Shown here piece by piece: positions 41,569-49,300 of a stretch of 64,000 nt of DNA. The DNA is taken from assembly GCA_027064525.1 (NCBI GenBank), contig JAMOPJ010000008.1, positions 62,001 to 126,000 on the forward strand. Direction: 5' to 3'. The stretch comes from Archaeoglobaceae archaeon (GTDB lineage Archaea > Halobacteriota > Archaeoglobi > Archaeoglobales > Archaeoglobaceae). The position numbers were made by a program, and so were the translations under genes. The notes below the pieces were generated by a model. That model was not told the origin of the DNA. It saw only the letters and a list, made by a program, of their open reading frames with translations, and made no database searches. Every line of letters starts with the position of its first letter. Positions within the stretch are counted from its first letter, which is position 1.

Positions 41569-41617
41569 ATGATGAAACGAGGGCGAGCTGATGGATGATG
41601 AATCCACCCGTTTCTGA
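41569..41617 (+). ncRNA. C/D-box guide sRNA overlapping the AK6 gene start
   Basis: The four boxes are in order and ideally spaced. C box ATGATGA lies at 41569-41575, a 12-base guide at 41576-41587, D' box CTGA at 41588-41591, a 3-base spacer, C' box ATGATGA at 41595-41601, a second 12-base guide at 41602-41613 and D box CTGA at 41614-41617. Sequences flanking the ends (AGCC and GGTT) can form a short terminal stem. Archaeal C/D sRNAs guide 2'-O-methylation of rRNA or tRNA at the nucleotide paired five bases before D or D'. A TATA box is placed to begin the RNA just before the C box. Targets not identified. Confidence 0.7.
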
Positions 41618-42158
41618 GGTTGTGGCCATAACCGGAACACCGGGGACTGGCAAAACTACGGTTGCGAATGTATTGCGAAGGAGAGGCTATAGAATCCTAT
41701 CTGTAAATGAGCTCGCGGAAAGGCTGGATTGCATAATCGGAGAGGAGGAGGGATGTAAAGTGGTTGATGTCGAAAAGCTTGCTGAAAGGGTTCGCTCGAT
41801 TCTGCCCAAAGGACTCGTGTTGTTGGAAGGTCATCTATCTCACCATCTCAATCCTGACAAAGTAATAGTCCTGCGTTGCAATCCGGTAGAGTTGAAGAGG
41901 AGACTCGAAGGCAAGGGATGGCCAGAGGAGAAGGTTTTGGAGAACGTTGAGGCGGAGATAGTGGATTCAATTCTAATAGAGGCTATAGAGAGCTGTGATG
42001 AAGTTTATGAGATAGACACGACTGAGATGTTGCCAGAAGAGGTTGCTGATGCAATAGAATTGTTAATCAGAGGTGAAGCAAAAGATAGATTCAAACCGGG
42101 TAAGATCGACTGGATATCCGTAGTCGGTGATAGGATAGAGGAATTTATGAGATTGTAA
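41595..42158 (+). CDS. AK6/Fap7-type adenylate kinase
   Basis: Small P-loop kinase of 187 residues in the AK6/hCINAP/Fap7 group, linked to small-subunit rRNA maturation and to adenylate kinase activity. AITGTPGTGKTTVANVLRRRGY is the P-loop; GLVLLEGHLSHHL, VIVLRCNPVELKRRLEGKGWPEEKV and ENVEAEIVDSILIEA are typical. Starts: ATG 41595 lies in the C' box of an overlapping sRNA and adds MMNPPVSE, which the family does not need; GTG 41622 would give the canonical start and is a real alternative. The C-terminal FKPGKIDWISVVGDRI is also typical. Confidence 0.88.
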   Translation: MMNPPVSEVVAITGTPGTGKTTVANVLRRRGYRILSVNELAERLDCIIGEEEGCKVVDVEKLAERVRSILPKGLVLLEGHLSHHLNPDKVIVLRCNPVELKRRLEGKGWPEEKVLENVEAEIVDSILIEAIESCDEVYEIDTTEMLPEEVADAIELLIRGEAKDRFKPGKIDWISVVGDRIEEFMRL

Positions 42159-42234
42159 CTTTATCTATAACATGCAATGTTTAACTGACTGTGGCACAAG
42201 GTTTTTATATCGTTGGGCTTAGATTCTATCGATT

Positions 42235-42338
42235 CCCGCCTTAGCTCAGTCTGGCAGAGCGCGGGCCTGTAGTTTGCCAGCCCCCAGTGGCTGGGGGCAG
42301 AGAGCCCGGGGTCCCCGGTTCAAATCCGGGAGGCGGGA
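42235..42338 (+). tRNA. tRNA-Tyr (GUA) with an intron
   Basis: A 104-base gene. Acceptor CCCGCCT/AGGCGGG has C1-G72, the archaeal tyrosine identity pair, with A as discriminator. The anticodon stem is CGGGC (42262-42266) and GCCCG (42304-42308), and the loop reads C-T-GTA-G (42267-42272) then A (42303). The 30-base insert at 42273-42302 is an intron after position 37. It carries a GCCCCCAG/CTGGGGGC hairpin that, with the anticodon stem, can present a bulge-helix-bulge to the splicing endonuclease. A TTTTATAT box precedes the gene. Confidence 0.96.
42273..42302 (+). other. Intron of tRNA-Tyr
   Basis: 30 bases inserted directly 3' of the anticodon-adjacent G37. A perfect 8-base stem (GCCCCCAG with CTGGGGGC, loop TGG) forms within it. 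Cutting on both sides would restore a 7-base anticodon loop CTGTAGA. Exact boundaries could shift by a base. Confidence 0.85.
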
Positions 42339-42384
42339 CTAATTCTATCCTTAACTTTCATAGAGCAATAGATCAAAAATAAGG

Positions 42385-43812
42385 TTATCTCTTCATCATC
42401 ACACCTCTGATTATTCCCGTGTATTCTTTAAGTGGCTTGCTTATCTTCAGACCCTCTCTCTCTTTGATATCCAGAACTCTGATCGACCTTTCATGGTTTC
42501 CGAATCTATTCTTAACTACCGATATCGTCTTTACGAGCTCTCCTTCTATCTCCATAAACCTTCCAAAAATCAGATAATCGGCATACGGGCTTATTCCCGA
42601 ACCGGTGAGACGAAACACACCCAAAGCCTCGGCAACCTCATCGATGCATATAAACACGGCACCCATATCTCTAAGCTGAACTCTTATCATTCTCAGAGTC
42701 TTTAGGAACTCCTTTGGCGTTAGGGCTATGTTGGTGAGGTAATTTATTGGATCTATCGCCACTATCTTTGGCTTGTGCATTTTAACGTCGTTCATGATCA
42801 TGCTGTAAAACTTACCCAAGCTCATTTTCGTCGAAACCTCCCTGATCACTATGTTCTTGGGTTCGTAGTTGAACAGTGTCCTCAGCCTGTGCATCAGCAA
42901 TTCCTTAGTTTCGTCGAACGTGTAGAGAATCCCCACGTCTCCTCTGATGTCGTTCTCCTTCAGAATCTGGAGGCAGATGTTCGTCTTACCAACACCACTC
43001 TTCCCGGCGATTATCACGCTCGAACCTTCGTAAATTCCACCACCGAGCATAATGTCGAGTTCATTGTTACCAGTTGAGAGCAACTTCCTGTCTTCAACAG
43101 CCTTCCGCTCGTTGATCATCGGAATGATTGGATAAACCACGATACCCCTCGGAGTAATGTCAAAGTAGTGCCTCCCCAAGTAGGCGTCTCCTCCTCTATA
43201 CTTCAAAACGTGCAGAATCCTTAGCATCTCACCGTCCTTTCTCTCCACCCTTTCCAAAACGAATTCGCCGCTTGTAATGTAGCTTATAATGTCTTTTCCG
43301 AACTCCGTCGTCATGTCGCACGACATAAGCGTCGTAGCCTTTATAGAGTTCAGGAAGCATGTGATCGAAACGAGAATTCTTCTCGAAATTATAGGATCCT
43401 TCGTGAGATCCCTTAAAGCTCCAATTCCGTCTATAAAAACTCTGTCGATGGCTTCCAGCTCTTTGATCTTAGTAATCGACTCTACGAAGCTTGCAATCTC
43501 CGCAGTTGTGTCGAAGTCGTAAAACACGATGTTACTGCTGATTATGTCAAGATCTCTGACCTTGTCGATTATGTGAGCTCCCTCAAGATTCCAGCCGAAT
43601 CCCTCAGCCTGCAACCTCACCTCCTCTGCTGTTTCGTCAAAAGATATGTAGGCACACTTTTCTCCTCGCTTCAAACCTTCGATCAAGAACTGGAGACCGA
43701 AGATAGTTTTTCCGCTTCCTGGTGTTCCTTTAACCAGATAAGTCCAGCCCTTCCTTAGGCCACCCTTTAGGATTTCATCGAACCCCGGGATGCCCGTAGG
43801 AACCTTTTCCAT
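42385..43812 (-). CDS. KaiC-like tandem RecA-fold ATPase
   Basis: A 475-residue protein of two KaiC/RadA-like domains. The first Walker A is VKGTPGSGKTIFGLQFLIEG, followed by VFIDGIGALRDL (Walker B); the second is IAGKSGVGKTNICLQIL with VAIDPINYLTN. KIGxxEC-type residues for phosphotransfer between subunits are not obvious. Archaeal KaiC-like proteins are probably signalling ATPases; one role in circadian timing cannot be assumed. The start ATG 43812 has GAGGTGA (43818-43824) 5 bases before it; a GTG at 43821 is possible. Confidence 0.85.
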   Translation of the reverse strand: MEKVPTGIPGFDEILKGGLRKGWTYLVKGTPGSGKTIFGLQFLIEGLKRGEKCAYISFDETAEEVRLQAEGFGWNLEGAHIIDKVRDLDIISSNIVFYDFDTTAEIASFVESITKIKELEAIDRVFIDGIGALRDLTKDPIISRRILVSITCFLNSIKATTLMSCDMTTEFGKDIISYITSGEFVLERVERKDGEMLRILHVLKYRGGDAYLGRHYFDITPRGIVVYPIIPMINERKAVEDRKLLSTGNNELDIMLGGGIYEGSSVIIAGKSGVGKTNICLQILKENDIRGDVGILYTFDETKELLMHRLRTLFNYEPKNIVIREVSTKMSLGKFYSMIMNDVKMHKPKIVAIDPINYLTNIALTPKEFLKTLRMIRVQLRDMGAVFICIDEVAEALGVFRLTGSGISPYADYLIFGRFMEIEGELVKTISVVKNRFGNHERSIRVLDIKEREGLKISKPLKEYTGIIRGVMMKR

Positions 43813-44096
43813 GATTTTCACCTCATCACAATAATAATCTCGATTATGATCAGGGTTGTTGGTAGTAAAGCGATGCTACTTAAAATTTTTGGTGTAGTTT
43901 TTTTATTAAAAACATCAAACAAAGAAGTATTAAATCGCATTGACTTAACAGACGATTTTAATTTTAGATTCAATGAGCAGAACGAAACCAACAACTTCAA
44001 CACCCCTCCGCAACCCTATCGCTATAATTCGGATTAGGAAGTATAAAAATCTTGTTACGAAGGATAAATTTAAAAGCACAAAATCATCGTAATACT

Positions 44097-44246
44097 ATGC
44101 AAGTAAAATTGATTGTTGACGGTAAGGAAATTCCGCTAAACCGCTACGTTCAATCGGTCTTCGCCAACGTTATCTCAGCTTTGATTTCGACGCTGAAAGG
44201 AGTTGATGAGAGTTGGAAGGTCGTAAGAATAGAGATCAAAAGATAA
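44097..44246 (+). CDS. Small conserved archaeal protein, 49 aa
   Basis: A protein of 49 residues that starts QVKLIVDGKEIPLNRYVQSVF and continues NVISALISTLKGVDESWKVVRIEIKR. The pattern of a short beta-hairpin followed by a helix resembles a small conserved family seen near many archaeal genes, with unknown function. I chose ATG 44097 because AAATTTAAA (44066-44074) lies about 25 bases upstream for a leaderless mRNA; the longer frame to 44052 has no such support. The region 43822-44096 otherwise shows only divergent promoters. Confidence 0.65.
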   Translation: MQVKLIVDGKEIPLNRYVQSVFANVISALISTLKGVDESWKVVRIEIKR

Positions 44247-44263
44247 CGGATAAACTAAGGGAG

Positions 44264-45319
44264 AATGTGAAGAAGATTCCCGAATATGTTCCGGGTAAGA
44301 GTATAGACGAAGTTAAGAGGTTATTTGGATTAAAGAAGGTCGTGAAGTTGGCTTCGAATGAGAATCCCTACGGACCGAGTCCGAAGGTTTTGGAGGTTCT
44401 GAGGAGCTTCGATAAATTCCATATATATCCGAGTCCCAGTGAGATGGAAGAGCTTATAGAACGGATATCCGAATATTTAGGCGTCGAAGGAGAAAGGATC
44501 GTAATCGGGGCTGGAATAGATGGGATTTTGGAGAATGTATTCAAGATGTTTGTAGATCCATTGGATGAGGTTGTGATTCCAATTCCATCCTTCCCATACT
44601 ACCACACCCTGACATCGGTGATGAACGGTAAGGAGATTAGGGTCAGAAGAAAAGGAAACTTTCAGATCGATGAAGAGGCAATCCTCAACTCTATAACGGA
44701 AAAAACCAAGATAATAATCGTCTGCTCACCTAACAACCCTACGGGAAACATTGAAGATGCTGATACTGTTAGAGCAATCGTGGAAAGCTGCAACGCATTG
44801 GTTTTCATAGACGAAGCATATGCAGAGTTTGCAAGCAGAGACCTACTGGAATTATCCGAATATGAGAACGTAGTAATCGCTAGAACGTTCTCGAAAGCCT
44901 TCGGATTGGCAAACCTCAGAATAGGCTACGCAGTCATGAGCTCCGAACTCAAAAAGGCTTACATGAAGGTTACGACGCCGTTTCCAGTCTCATCTATAGC
45001 GATATTGGCGGCGATAGCGTCGCTTGAAGATCTGAGGCACATGAGATCCTGCGTTGAAAAGATAAGAGCTGAGAGGGCAAGGCTCTATGCCGGGCTAAAG
45101 GATAGGGTGAAGGTTTGCCCTTCGGAAGCTAACTTCCTGTTCTTCGAGTCGCTTATGAAGGCCTCCGAGCTTGCTGAGGAGTTGATGAAGAGAGGAGTAA
45201 TAGTTAGAGACTGCTCGAAGTTCGTTGGTTGCAGTCCCTTCAGCGTTAGGGTGAGCATCGGCAGAAGAGAGGAAAACGACGAATTCCTGAAAGCGTTGGA
45301 TGAAGTCTTGAGGGGCTGA
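44264..45319 (+). CDS. hisC: Histidinol-phosphate aminotransferase
   Basis: A PLP enzyme of about 351 residues of the HisC class: YVPGKSIDEVKRLFGL, LASNENPYGPSPKVLEVL, CSPNNPTGN, FIDEAYAEFA, ARTFSKAFGLANLRIGYAV (PLP lysine). It converts imidazole-acetol phosphate and glutamate to histidinol phosphate. The start is uncertain. GTG 44264 with GGGAG a few bases before it fits the family, while the frame stays open back to a TTG at 44213 that overlaps the small gene. A tyrosine or phenylalanine aminotransferase role is possible in archaea. Confidence 0.88.
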   Translation, partial: NVKKIPEYVPGKSIDEVKRLFGLKKVVKLASNENPYGPSPKVLEVLRSFDKFHIYPSPSEMEELIERISEYLGVEGERIVIGAGIDGILENVFKMFVDPLDEVVIPIPSFPYYHTLTSVMNGKEIRVRRKGNFQIDEEAILNSITEKTKIIIVCSPNNPTGNIEDADTVRAIVESCNALVFIDEAYAEFASRDLLELSEYENVVIARTFSKAFGLANLRIGYAVMSSELKKAYMKVTTPFPVSSIAILAAIASLEDLRHMRSCVEKIRAERARLYAGLKDRVKVCPSEANFLFFESLMKASELAEELMKRGVIVRDCSKFVGCSPFSVRVSIGRREENDEFLKALDEVLRG

Positions 45320-45378
45320 AGATATGTCAAAATGGAGCTAACAACAGTTATATACTTATTCGCTCAAATCGTTGTGAT

Positions 45379-46266
45379 ATGGCGATTCCTAAGAAACTTC
45401 TGAGGGATCTTAAAGGATACGCTATCGTGGGTAGACATTCCGCCGTTAAGACTTGCTTCTGGCTTAAGAAGTCGCTGAAGAATGAGGGAGTTTGCTACAA
45501 GCAGAAGTTTTACGGAATAAGGTCTCACCGCTGTTTGCAGATGACCCCAGCTCTGATGTGCAATCAGCACTGCGTTTACTGCTGGCGTCCTCTCGAATTG
45601 CTCACTAAAGTAGAGGGCTGGGATTCCCCTGAATTCATAGTCGAGGAATCGATAAAAGCCCAGAGGAAGCTTTTGAGCGGATTCTGGGGCAATCCGGACG
45701 TAGATAGAAAGAAGCTTGAAGAAGCTCAGCATCCGAATCAGGCGGCGATAAGTCTAATCGGCGAACCAACACTGTATCCTTACCTACCGGAGCTCGTCGA
45801 AGAGTTCAAAAAGAGAGGTTTCACTACCTTCGTCGTTTCAAACGGAACTAATCCAGATATGATCGAAGCGATAGATCCAACCCAGCTATACATCAGTCTA
45901 ACCGCATACGACGAAAACAGCCATCTTAGGCTTAACAGACCCACCAAGAATTTCTGGGATAGAATAAATCAATCATTGAAGATCCTAAGCGAGAAGGATT
46001 GCAGAACCGTCATAAGGCTCACTCTCATAAGAGGATACAACATGTTCCCGGAGAAGTTCGCTCCGCTGATCGATAAGGCACAGCCGATGTTCGTTGAGGC
46101 GAAGGCATACATGTATTTGGGCTATTCGAGACTGAGACTTCCGCCGGATGCGATGCCGGATCACGAAGACGTAAGGCAGTTTGCTGAAGAGCTTGCGAAG
46201 CTTATTGGATACGAGATAGCCGACGAATCGGCTGTGAGCAGGGTCGTTCTGCTAAAGAAACCCTAA
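45379..46266 (+). CDS. taw1: tRNA 4-demethylwyosine synthase Taw1
   Basis: Radical SAM enzyme of 295 residues that joins pyruvate C2-C3 to m1G37 of tRNA-Phe to form imG-14. The radical SAM motif is CNQHCVYCWRP (Cys at about 60, 64, 67) and three further cysteines (CFW, CYK, CLQ) could hold the second cluster. GEPTLYPYLPELVEEF and FVVSNGTNPDMI follow the family. It is near Taw3 (26883) in this genome. TTATATACTT (45351-45360) lies about 25 bases upstream, giving a leaderless start. Confidence 0.93.
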   Translation: MAIPKKLLRDLKGYAIVGRHSAVKTCFWLKKSLKNEGVCYKQKFYGIRSHRCLQMTPALMCNQHCVYCWRPLELLTKVEGWDSPEFIVEESIKAQRKLLSGFWGNPDVDRKKLEEAQHPNQAAISLIGEPTLYPYLPELVEEFKKRGFTTFVVSNGTNPDMIEAIDPTQLYISLTAYDENSHLRLNRPTKNFWDRINQSLKILSEKDCRTVIRLTLIRGYNMFPEKFAPLIDKAQPMFVEAKAYMYLGYSRLRLPPDAMPDHEDVRQFAEELAKLIGYEIADESAVSRVVLLKKP

Positions 46267-46292
46267 AATATAGGTTTGATCATTGAAGGTTA

Positions 46293-47249
46293 ATGCTCAG
46301 CAGAATTAAATTCGACGAGATCGTCAATACTTTAAAAGAAAAGAATGCAAAGATCGTTGGAATACAACTGCCGGATGGTTTGAAATATAAGTGCGACGAA
46401 ATCGCCAAATGCTTGGAATCTCATGGCTTCAAAGTCATAATTTCTGGTTCCGGATGTTATGGTGCCTGCGATATAGATCTGGATCTCCTCAAAGAGGTTG
46501 ATGTTCTACTCCACTTTGCTCATACTCCCATTTTTGATTTGAAGGATGTCATATACGTTCCATATTTCATAGACTACGATCTGGAAGATTTCAAGCATTT
46601 AAAGATCGAAGAGAAGAAAATAGCGCTCATAGCTTCTGCACAATACGCTTGGAAGCTTGAGGACGTTAAGGCTGTTCTGGAGGAGAGAGGGTATGAGGTA
46701 GAGCTTAAGGAAGGTAGCAGCAGAGTTAAGATGCCCGGGCAAGTGTTGGGTTGCAACTACACCGTGCTTAGGGATTCGAGAGCTGAAGCGGTTCTGTTCA
46801 TCGGAGACGGTCTTTTCCATCCGATAGGAGCCAAGATATATACCGGCAAAAAGGTCTATAGATTTAGCCCACTCGATAAGGAGTTTGAAGAGGTGGAGGT
46901 TGAAGATTTTCTGAAGAGGAGGATGCTGAGCGTTTCAAAGGCGATGGAAGCTGATAAGGGGGCGATATTGGTCAGCAAGAAGATCGGGCAGAGGAGGATG
47001 AGCTTGGCTTTGAGGCTAAAGGAAGAAGCTGATAAAGCCGGAAAACGTGTTGATGTAATCTATTTGGACGAGATCACGCCGGAAAAGCTATCGAACTTTC
47101 TATACGGTTACTACGTGAATACGGCATGCCCGAGAATAAGCTACGACGACTTCGAGCTCTTCAAGGTTCCGATTCTAACCCCTCAGGAGTTCGAGATCTT
47201 GATCGGGCTGAGAGACTGGGAAAAATATGAAATGGACGAAATCGTTTGA
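46293..47249 (+). CDS. dph2: Diphthamide synthase subunit Dph2
   Basis: A 318-residue noncanonical radical SAM enzyme that transfers the 3-amino-3-carboxypropyl group of SAM to the diphthamide histidine of EF-2. Fe-S ligands are seen as Cys in SGSGCYGACDIDL, in GCNYTVLRDSR, and in NTACPRISYDDF. LHFAHTPIFDLKDVIYVPYF also matches. Archaeal Dph2 acts as a homodimer. Length is full. The gene ends at the convergent surface-protein gene. Confidence 0.92.
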   Translation: MLSRIKFDEIVNTLKEKNAKIVGIQLPDGLKYKCDEIAKCLESHGFKVIISGSGCYGACDIDLDLLKEVDVLLHFAHTPIFDLKDVIYVPYFIDYDLEDFKHLKIEEKKIALIASAQYAWKLEDVKAVLEERGYEVELKEGSSRVKMPGQVLGCNYTVLRDSRAEAVLFIGDGLFHPIGAKIYTGKKVYRFSPLDKEFEEVEVEDFLKRRMLSVSKAMEADKGAILVSKKIGQRRMSLALRLKEEADKAGKRVDVIYLDEITPEKLSNFLYGYYVNTACPRISYDDFELFKVPILTPQEFEILIGLRDWEKYEMDEIV

Positions 47250-47255
47250 TTGCGA

Positions 47256-48188
47256 TTATCTTTTTACTTTGGCTCTTCCACAGAGCAACGCGATCGTCAA
47301 CGCCATTAGGCAGGTTACGAATTCGAAGCCCGGAGCTTTCGTCTTGGGATACGGGATCGGCTCCGGAGTTCTGACGAATTCGCTAACCTCGAATTTAACT
47401 CTCTCCTCCTTTGCCTCCTTAGGAACCGTTTTCGTTGGAGCCAAGTTGAGATATTTAAGCCATGTTTTCAGCAGGGAGCCGTTTCTCCACACCTCAAGCT
47501 TCACTGCGTAGTTGTAGTCCTTCGGAACGGTCAGATTGCTTTCGATGATTAGCGTCTTTCCCTTTAGAATATTCATTTTCAACCAGCTTTCGTCAGCTAA
47601 GATGTTTGATTCCGCCTGTATCGCCTTTATGTGGAACGTGACATCGTCATAGTCTTCCATCGACTGGACGTAGAACCTCACCCTAACGTTAACGTCGTTA
47701 TCTTTCACTCCAACGACTTGAAAATCGACATCTTTCAGCGTCATCTTGAGCCTTTTATCTTTGGGGATTAGTGTATCCAAGCCCGATAGGGACAGAATTC
47801 TCGTATCGACGATCTTATTGTTCTTCAATATCTCGAACTTCAACCTGTAGCTCCTATCCTTCTCGAAAGACAGCGAAACATCGATCTCGTTCAGACCTTC
47901 GATCTGCTTTTCTGGAATTCTGACTTTATGCCTCTGGAGCAGTAAGTCGGTTATTTTATCGTAAACGTAGATGCAAAGCGTTGCGTTCTTCACGACTTCC
48001 GATCTGTCCACTGTAACTATAAAATTCAGCGTTGCATGGCTTTCGTTGACATCTTTCACCATCATATCGATGTTTCGTAAGTATATGAACTCCTGAGAAG
48101 GTTCTCCGTATGCTATTGCGAGAATTAATGCCGCCAATACCAGTCCAGCTATGACTATCCCTACCACAATCTTCATATCATTTTTCAT
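47256..48188 (-). CDS. Surface protein with PGF-type C-terminal sorting tail
   Basis: A 310-residue protein. The N-terminus is a single hydrophobic segment (IVVGIVIAGLVLAALILAIAY) followed by beta-rich repeats (LNFIVTVDRSEVVKNATLCIYVYD; VRVRFYVQSMEDYDDVTFHI). The C-terminus reads PKTKAPGFEFVTCLMALTIALLCGRAKVKR: a PGF motif, a short hydrophobic helix and a basic tail, the pattern recognised by archaeosortase-type PGF-CTERM processing. A lipid-anchored surface protein is the best inference. Many Asn-x-Ser/Thr sites are available for glycosylation. Confidence 0.7.
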   Translation of the reverse strand: MKNDMKIVVGIVIAGLVLAALILAIAYGEPSQEFIYLRNIDMMVKDVNESHATLNFIVTVDRSEVVKNATLCIYVYDKITDLLLQRHKVRIPEKQIEGLNEIDVSLSFEKDRSYRLKFEILKNNKIVDTRILSLSGLDTLIPKDKRLKMTLKDVDFQVVGVKDNDVNVRVRFYVQSMEDYDDVTFHIKAIQAESNILADESWLKMNILKGKTLIIESNLTVPKDYNYAVKLEVWRNGSLLKTWLKYLNLAPTKTVPKEAKEERVKFEVSEFVRTPEPIPYPKTKAPGFEFVTCLMALTIALLCGRAKVKR

Positions 48189-48408
48189 AATGGATTCTGA
48201 TATTTCTACTTAGTTTAAATTTTTTACCATATCCTCACATTGACATTCATTTTGACAGTTTTACCTCAATAAAAAATTTGAGTTAAAGTATAATTTATAA
48301 CTTAACAAAAATCTTTATACGTCTGCGTTGAAAGTCTTGAATATGAGATATCTCCAATTCTTCTGCTACTCTCCTTAGTGTTAGAATTTATCGACATTTA
48401 CAGAAGAG
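48189..48408. promoter_or_regulatory. AT-rich divergent promoter region
   Basis: A 220-base gap between the PGF-tailed gene (minus) and the hydrolase (plus). ATCTTTATAC (48311-48320) is a TATA-like box. At the expected start point lies an ATG (48343) in frame with the hydrolase but interrupted by TAG codons at 48376 and 48382. No RNA gene or larger ORF is seen. Confidence 0.4.
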
Positions 48409-48996
48409 ATGATCGGCTTTGCAGTAATGATTTATACGTTTGAGAGTTATTGGAGAAAGATGATAAGTGGGATTAGGGCAATCTACGAAAGGGCTGGAGA
48501 AAATGGAGCTTTGCTTTGTCCTCCGCATCCAGACTACGGCGGCAGTATGTTCGATGTCAGGCTTGAGAGGATAAGCAGAAAATTGGTGATGAACAGAATT
48601 TCAACGCTCAGATTCGATTACAGAAGTGTTGAAACGGCTTTGAAAGACGCCAGAATATGTTTCGACTGGTTGAAGAGGGAACACGATAGGGTTGCAGTGA
48701 TCGGCTATTCATTTGGCAGCGTTATTGCATCTAACATCTGTGGAGATGCTCTTGTTTTAATATCGCCTCTGAGGAGAATAGACGGGTTCGAACTTGGGGA
48801 TTGTGAAACTCCGAAGCTGTTAGTCATTGCAAAGAGAGATCAGATCGTCAGCTTAAGAGAATCGTTAGAAATTGCGAGAACTCTTTCCGAACCCAAAGAG
48901 ATTGCAATTCTCGATACGGATCATCTATACTCCGGGAAGTTCGACATTCTCGCCGAAAAAGTTTCTGAGTTTGTCGTGAGACTTATGAAATCCTAA
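48409..48996 (+). CDS. Alpha/beta-hydrolase fold protein
   Basis: A 195-residue serine hydrolase. The nucleophile elbow is VIGYSFGSVIASNI (GYSFG), the acid is in VIAKRDQIVSLRES and the histidine in ILDTDHLYSG, giving a full triad. LCPPHPDYGGSMFDVRLERI carries the oxyanion-hole region. Small archaeal members resemble dienelactone hydrolase-like esterases; the substrate is unknown. An in-frame ATG at 48427 is an alternative start. Confidence 0.72.
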   Translation: MIGFAVMIYTFESYWRKMISGIRAIYERAGENGALLCPPHPDYGGSMFDVRLERISRKLVMNRISTLRFDYRSVETALKDARICFDWLKREHDRVAVIGYSFGSVIASNICGDALVLISPLRRIDGFELGDCETPKLLVIAKRDQIVSLRESLEIARTLSEPKEIAILDTDHLYSGKFDILAEKVSEFVVRLMKS

Positions 48997-49300
48997 GAAT
49001 GCTGGAATTTACGATCGTGCACGATTTAGATAATATTATATTAAAAAGAAAATATCTATAACTGATCAATTAAATGTTGTTTATAATGTAAAGCAAAATT
49101 AAATTTTTATTATTTAAAAAATTTTTAGAATTATTCATTCCAACATTTGCATCGAATTCCCGCAAATTATCAAAAATCACGGGTTTTGTCTTTAATAGGT
49201 TGATATCTTCAAGAGAAACATTGTGAACGCAAAGATTCTCTGACCAAAATGTTTATATAGACATACTGATCCACACAAAATAGCACTGGAGGTGATAAGA
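48997..49300 (+). promoter_or_regulatory. AT-rich gap with the thermosome promoter and SD
   Basis: No ORF or RNA is supported in this 304-base stretch, which is strongly AT-rich. TTTATATAG (49252-49260) is the thermosome TATA box, and GGAGGTGAT (49288-49296) is a near-perfect Shine-Dalgarno 4 bases before the ATG at 49301. This differs from the leaderless genes elsewhere and fits high expression. I found no clear inverted CTAAC-N5-GTTAG-type heat-shock site. Confidence 0.55.

Noticed and set aside
43846-44037. 63-codon plus-strand ORF in the gap before the small conserved gene
   Set aside because: No family pattern, Asn-rich AT-biased composition, no Shine-Dalgarno or TATA spacing, and it ends before the promoter of the next gene.
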